A stretch of 7,777 bases of DNA from Bacillota bacterium (GTDB lineage: Bacteria; Bacillota; Clostridia; Lachnospirales; Lachnospiraceae). Every line of letters starts with the position of its first letter. The first letter of the stretch is position 1. The notes under the pieces were generated by a model, which worked only from the letters and a program-made list of their open reading frames with translations, did no database searches and was not told the origin of the DNA. The DNA is taken from the NCBI GenBank assembly GCA_023392995.1, contig JAEWMZ010000176.1, forward strand, positions 1 through 7,777, written 5' to 3'. A program made the position numbers and the translations under genes. Positions 6,009 through 7,777 of the stretch are shown in pieces.

Positions 6009-6842
6009 CTATATCCATGTAATCGGACGGCATAAGTATGCAGGCAATTTCGTATGCGAATTTCCTTTCGCTGAATTTACTTGTCCCTGTGTTAAGAAAA
6101 CAGCTTCACTTAAATCTGCTGAACTAAAATTAGTATCTCTCGTATCTGCACCTAAGAAATTAGCTCCATGAAAACTACATTTTTCAAAATCTGCTGCTAT
6201 CAATAAAGACATTGTGAAATCCATACCACTTAAATTCTTTTCTTTGTAGCTTTTTCCAATGAAGTTTTTATTATGTTCTTCCTTGATAGGATTATAATTG
6301 GCTCTAATCAGATTGCTGACTTTTTTTAAGGCTTCATTTACTTGTCCCTTATATTTCTCAATATTATACGCAAGTATATAGTGTGGGGTAGAATTACATA
6401 CCTCTCTACCTTCCTTTACTAAAACATTTATATCATCCCAAAGCGCTCTAGCTGGTATTATTGTTTTTGCCTCTGCCAAAAAATAAAGTATTTGGTGAAG
6501 CTGGAAAATGGCTAGAAATACATCACACATCTCTTGAGCTTTCGTAGGCTTAGTATGCCAGTTTGAACTATTATAAATTACCTGGGTAACTTTTTGGCCG
6601 GCACCAAAGCAATCGTAACCAATGCAGCCTCTCATTTTACGCTTTATAAGCTCTGAATGTATCTTGCACTTGAAATCATTTCGTAAATTAACACAGGGTA
6701 TACCAGCTGTTTTATCTTCCGGAAATCCATCCATTTTAGAGAAAAATAAGGCAACACAACATAAACCACTGCATTTTGAACAATCTATTTTTAATTCTTC
6801 TAATAATCCTAAATCAATTGCACTCTCATCATGTATTTTCAT
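6009..6842 (-). CDS. Cysteine-rich N-terminal domain / pentapeptide-repeat protein
   Basis: A 277-residue protein with two visible parts. Residues 21-83 form a cysteine-rich block (Cys21, 24, 28, 29, 50, 59, 73, 78) of the form CxxCxxxCC...C...C...C...C, ending YDCFGAGQKV. The spacing resembles metal- or Fe-S-binding CxxC...CC domains such as YkgJ-type, and suggests bound zinc or iron. A helical middle (about 100-180) follows. Residues about 194-255 contain pentapeptide repeats (for example LSGMD, LIAAD, FHGAN, FLGAD, FSSAD, LSEAV), about a dozen units, expected to form a short right-handed quadrilateral beta helix. Proteins of this overall type are recurrent hypotheticals; some other pentapeptide proteins (Qnr, MfpA) mimic DNA and bind gyrase, but this short repeat tract does not establish that. 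The gene is convergent with the PucR gene with a 41-base gap, and is markedly more AT-rich (16 G/C in 6241-6300), hinting at separate origin. The start has AAGG about 11 bases upstream. Confidence 0.85.
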   Translation of the reverse strand: MKIHDESAIDLGLLEELKIDCSKCSGLCCVALFFSKMDGFPEDKTAGIPCVNLRNDFKCKIHSELIKRKMRGCIGYDCFGAGQKVTQVIYNSSNWHTKPTKAQEMCDVFLAIFQLHQILYFLAEAKTIIPARALWDDINVLVKEGREVCNSTPHYILAYNIEKYKGQVNEALKKVSNLIRANYNPIKEEHNKNFIGKSYKEKNLSGMDFTMSLLIAADFEKCSFHGANFLGADTRDTNFSSADLSEAVFLTQGQVNSAKGNSHTKLPAYLCRPITWI

Positions 6843-6868
6843 ATAAAAGCTATCCTTTTCAAATTACT

Positions 6869-6919
6869 GTTTATCTATATATCAGAATTATACTACCATA
6901 TTAAAGAATATAGATAAAC
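6869..6919 (-). promoter_or_regulatory. Candidate promoter bracketed by a perfect 12-bp inverted repeat
   Basis: Read leftward, TATAAT (plus coordinates 6887-6892) is a consensus -10 for the pentapeptide-repeat gene, with only a poor -35. It is flanked by a perfect inverted repeat, GTTTATCTATAT at 6869-6880 and its complement at 6908-6919, separated by 27 bases. One arm would cover the -35 region and the other the transcription start, an arrangement suited to a repressor operator. The rest of the gene-free stretch to 7097 shows nothing else I can support. Confidence 0.5.
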
Positions 6920-7097
6920 TAAATTTTCCAGTAGAACGTGTGTGCATAGAGATTAATTAATATAACCTTTTTCGATTCTCATACTTGTACTTTAAATTCG
7001 CCTGTCTATCAAATATCATAAGCGAGCTTTTTCCTTATAAATATCCCATAAATTCTGACACACTAATATTCGGTGGTAAAGATAGCCTTACAAATAC

Positions 7098-7134
7098 AAA
7101 AAAGTCCCCAAAACTTAACGTTTCTAGGGACTTT
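7098..7134 (-). terminator. Rho-independent terminator after tRNA-Cys
   Basis: On the minus strand, AAAGTCCC (7127-7134) pairs with GGGACTTT (7101-7108), and the transcript ends in a U-run from the A-run at 7098-7103. The 18-base loop can form an inner AAAC/GTTT pairing. It begins 7 bases past the tRNA-Cys 3' end and is the evident end of the stable-RNA transcript. Confidence 0.8.
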
Positions 7135-7140
7135 CTTTAG

Positions 7141-7211
7141 AGGCGACAACCAGATTTGAACTGGTGATCAGGGTGTTGCAGACCCATGCCTTACCACTTG
7201 GCTATGTCGCC
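7141..7211 (-). tRNA. tRNA-Cys (anticodon GCA)
   Basis: The 71-base cloverleaf has a perfect 7-bp acceptor stem (GGCGACA with TGTCGCC), a D arm, anticodon loop CTGCAAC with GCA at plus positions 7177-7179, and a T arm containing GTTCAAAT. The discriminator base is U, as expected for cysteine tRNAs. The 3' CCA is not encoded. The top pair of the anticodon stem is a U-U mismatch in my folding. Confidence 0.96.
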
Positions 7212-7234
7212 ATATTCAATTACAAAGATAGTTT

Positions 7235-7263
7235 ATTATAACAATAATATTAATATAAGTCAA
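7235..7263 (-). promoter_or_regulatory. Strong promoter for tRNA-Cys
   Basis: Read on the minus strand, TTGACT (7258-7263) and TATAAT (7235-7240) are 17 bases apart, and the -10 is extended by TGT. Transcription would start about 17 bases before the tRNA-Cys 5' end. A second TGTTATAAT lies about 35 bases upstream without a good -35. The tRNA-Cys gene can thus be transcribed independently of the rRNA and tRNA-Asn. Confidence 0.72.
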
Positions 7264-7306
7264 GTGAAATGTAAATTATAACATTTTTTACTTTATTAAT
7301 ATTAAG

Positions 7307-7378
7307 CTCCCCGAGTAGGGCTCGAACCTACAACCCCACGGTTAACAGCCGTGTGCTCTACCATTGAGCTATCGAGGA
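7307..7378 (-). tRNA. tRNA-Asn (anticodon GTT)
   Basis: The 72-base cloverleaf has a 7-bp acceptor stem (TCCTCGA with TCGGGGA, one G-U pair), D arm with AATGGTA loop, anticodon stem CACGG/CCGTG around loop CTGTTAA with GTT at plus positions 7344-7346, and a T arm with GGTTCGAGCC. The discriminator is G, as for asparagine tRNAs, and CCA is not encoded. It follows the terminator at 7417-7449 by 38 bases; I see no clear promoter of its own. Confidence 0.96.
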
Positions 7379-7416
7379 ATAATTCATATTATCGACTAAT
7401 ATACGTCTAATAATAG

Positions 7417-7449
7417 AAAAAACAGAAACTACCTAGGTGTTTTCTGTTT
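7417..7449 (-). terminator. Intrinsic terminator between 23S rRNA and tRNA-Asn
   Basis: Arms AAACAGAAA (7420-7428) and TTTCTGTTT (7441-7449) pair perfectly, and the interior ACCTAGGT (7431-7438) is itself self-complementary, giving a nearly continuous hairpin. On the minus strand the stem is followed by six U residues (A-run 7417-7422). This should end or attenuate rRNA transcription before the tRNAs. Confidence 0.72.
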
Positions 7450-7513
7450 CCTTATTTACTACAAGCAAATCATATTACTGATTTATCTTGTATAACATTA
7501 AAACACTACACAC

Positions 7514-7583
7514 GGAATGCTATGCATTCCAGAGAATACTAGGTATTCTCAGAAAACGATCATCCATGAATCCATCTGGATTC
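7514..7583. repeat. Three consecutive short hairpins downstream of 23S rRNA
   Basis: GGAATGC/GCATTCC (7514-7530, loop 3), GAGAATAC/GTATTCTC (7532-7550, loop 3) and GAATCC/GGATTC (7568-7583, loop 4) are all perfect. Each arm carries the core GAAT/ATTC. They lie 19-88 bases past the 23S 3' end in the minus-strand transcript, where rRNA-processing structures are expected, but none has a terminator U-run. Confidence 0.65.
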
Positions 7584-7601
7584 TTACTGTAAAAACCATT
7601 T

Positions 7602-7777
7602 AAGGTCAAGCCCTCGACCTATTAGTAACAGTCAGCTCCATGCGTTACCGCACTTCCACCTCTGCCCTATCAACCTGGTAGTCTTCCAGGGGTCTTACTA
7701 GCTTATGCTATGGGATATCTCATCTTGAGGGGGGCTTCACGCTTAGATGCCTTCAGCGTTTATCCCGTCCAAACTTG
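7602..7777 (-). rRNA. 23S ribosomal RNA, 3' end (partial)
   Basis: The final 176 bases are the complement of the conserved 3' end of bacterial 23S rRNA. Recognisable blocks on the plus strand are TCGACCTATTAGTA (starting 7614), CCTATCAAC, TCTTGAGGGGGGCTTC and GCTTAGATGCCTTCAGCG, which correspond to the terminal helices of domain VI. The 3' boundary near 7602 is placed from the GGTCAAG/terminal-helix pattern and may be off by a few bases. The 5' part continues beyond the right edge of the window. Confidence 0.95.

Noticed and set aside
5955..6009. Inverted repeat GGAATGG/CCATTCC between the convergent PucR and pentapeptide-repeat genes as a shared terminator
   Set aside because: The arms are only 7 bp with a 41-base loop and there is no U-run in either direction.
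6622..6846. Plus-strand frame opposite the pentapeptide-repeat gene's 5' end
   Set aside because: It overlaps the cysteine-rich coding region antisense and resembles no family.
7141..7378. tRNA genes as an integration site for a mobile element
   Set aside because: No duplicated tRNA 3' end, integrase or phage gene is visible between the tRNAs and the pentapeptide-repeat gene.
7417..7583. Succession of hairpins as a CRISPR or attachment-site array
   Set aside because: There are no repeated units with regular spacers and no integrase or cas gene; the position beside rRNA gives a simpler explanation.

Overview
The window looks like chromosome of a low-to-moderate GC anaerobic member of the Bacillota, class Clostridia, probably Lachnospiraceae. 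This is inferred from the style of the proteins (a clostridial Old Yellow Enzyme-type Fe-S flavoenzyme and a PucR regulator), strong AGGAG-type ribosome sites, sigma-A-like promoters, AT-rich spacers and tRNA genes without encoded CCA. No database comparison was possible, so the family-level placement is tentative.

Layout, left to right. Positions 1-369 hold no gene but contain a compound inverted repeat (147-207) and a strong bidirectional terminator (209-254). Positions 370-4267 carry two minus-strand genes. The upstream one (1454-4267) encodes a 937-residue protein: an Old Yellow Enzyme/2,4-dienoyl-CoA reductase-like Fe-S flavoenzyme fused in frame to an acetoacetate decarboxylase (ADC)-like domain. 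The downstream one (370-1146) is a classical short-chain dehydrogenase/reductase (SDR). The 307-base spacer between them has no intrinsic terminator that I can see and contains a duplicated 26-base sequence. Divergent from the fusion gene is a plus-strand PucR-family regulator (4438-5967) with a clear TTGACA-17-TAAAAT promoter. Convergent to that is a minus-strand, AT-rich gene (6009-6842) for a protein with a cysteine-rich N-terminus and C-terminal pentapeptide repeats. Its upstream region carries a perfect 12-bp inverted repeat that brackets a putative promoter.

The right end is a minus-strand stable-RNA region: the 3' end of a 23S rRNA (7602 to the window edge), a spacer with three small hairpins and an intrinsic terminator, tRNA-Asn, a strong internal promoter, tRNA-Cys and a final terminator. 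There is no 5S gene between the 23S and the tRNAs.

Most notable is the likely catabolic or biosynthetic module: divergent PucR regulator, OYE/Fe-S/FAD-ADC fusion, and SDR. The ADC domain keeps the Pro-Lys-Lys signature containing the Schiff-base lysine. It therefore plausibly does imine chemistry (decarboxylation, or the aldol-dehydration known for some ADC-superfamily members) coupled to flavin reduction of an enone or enoate, with the SDR handling a ketone/alcohol step. This coupling is a hypothesis; the fusion itself is read directly from one uninterrupted frame.
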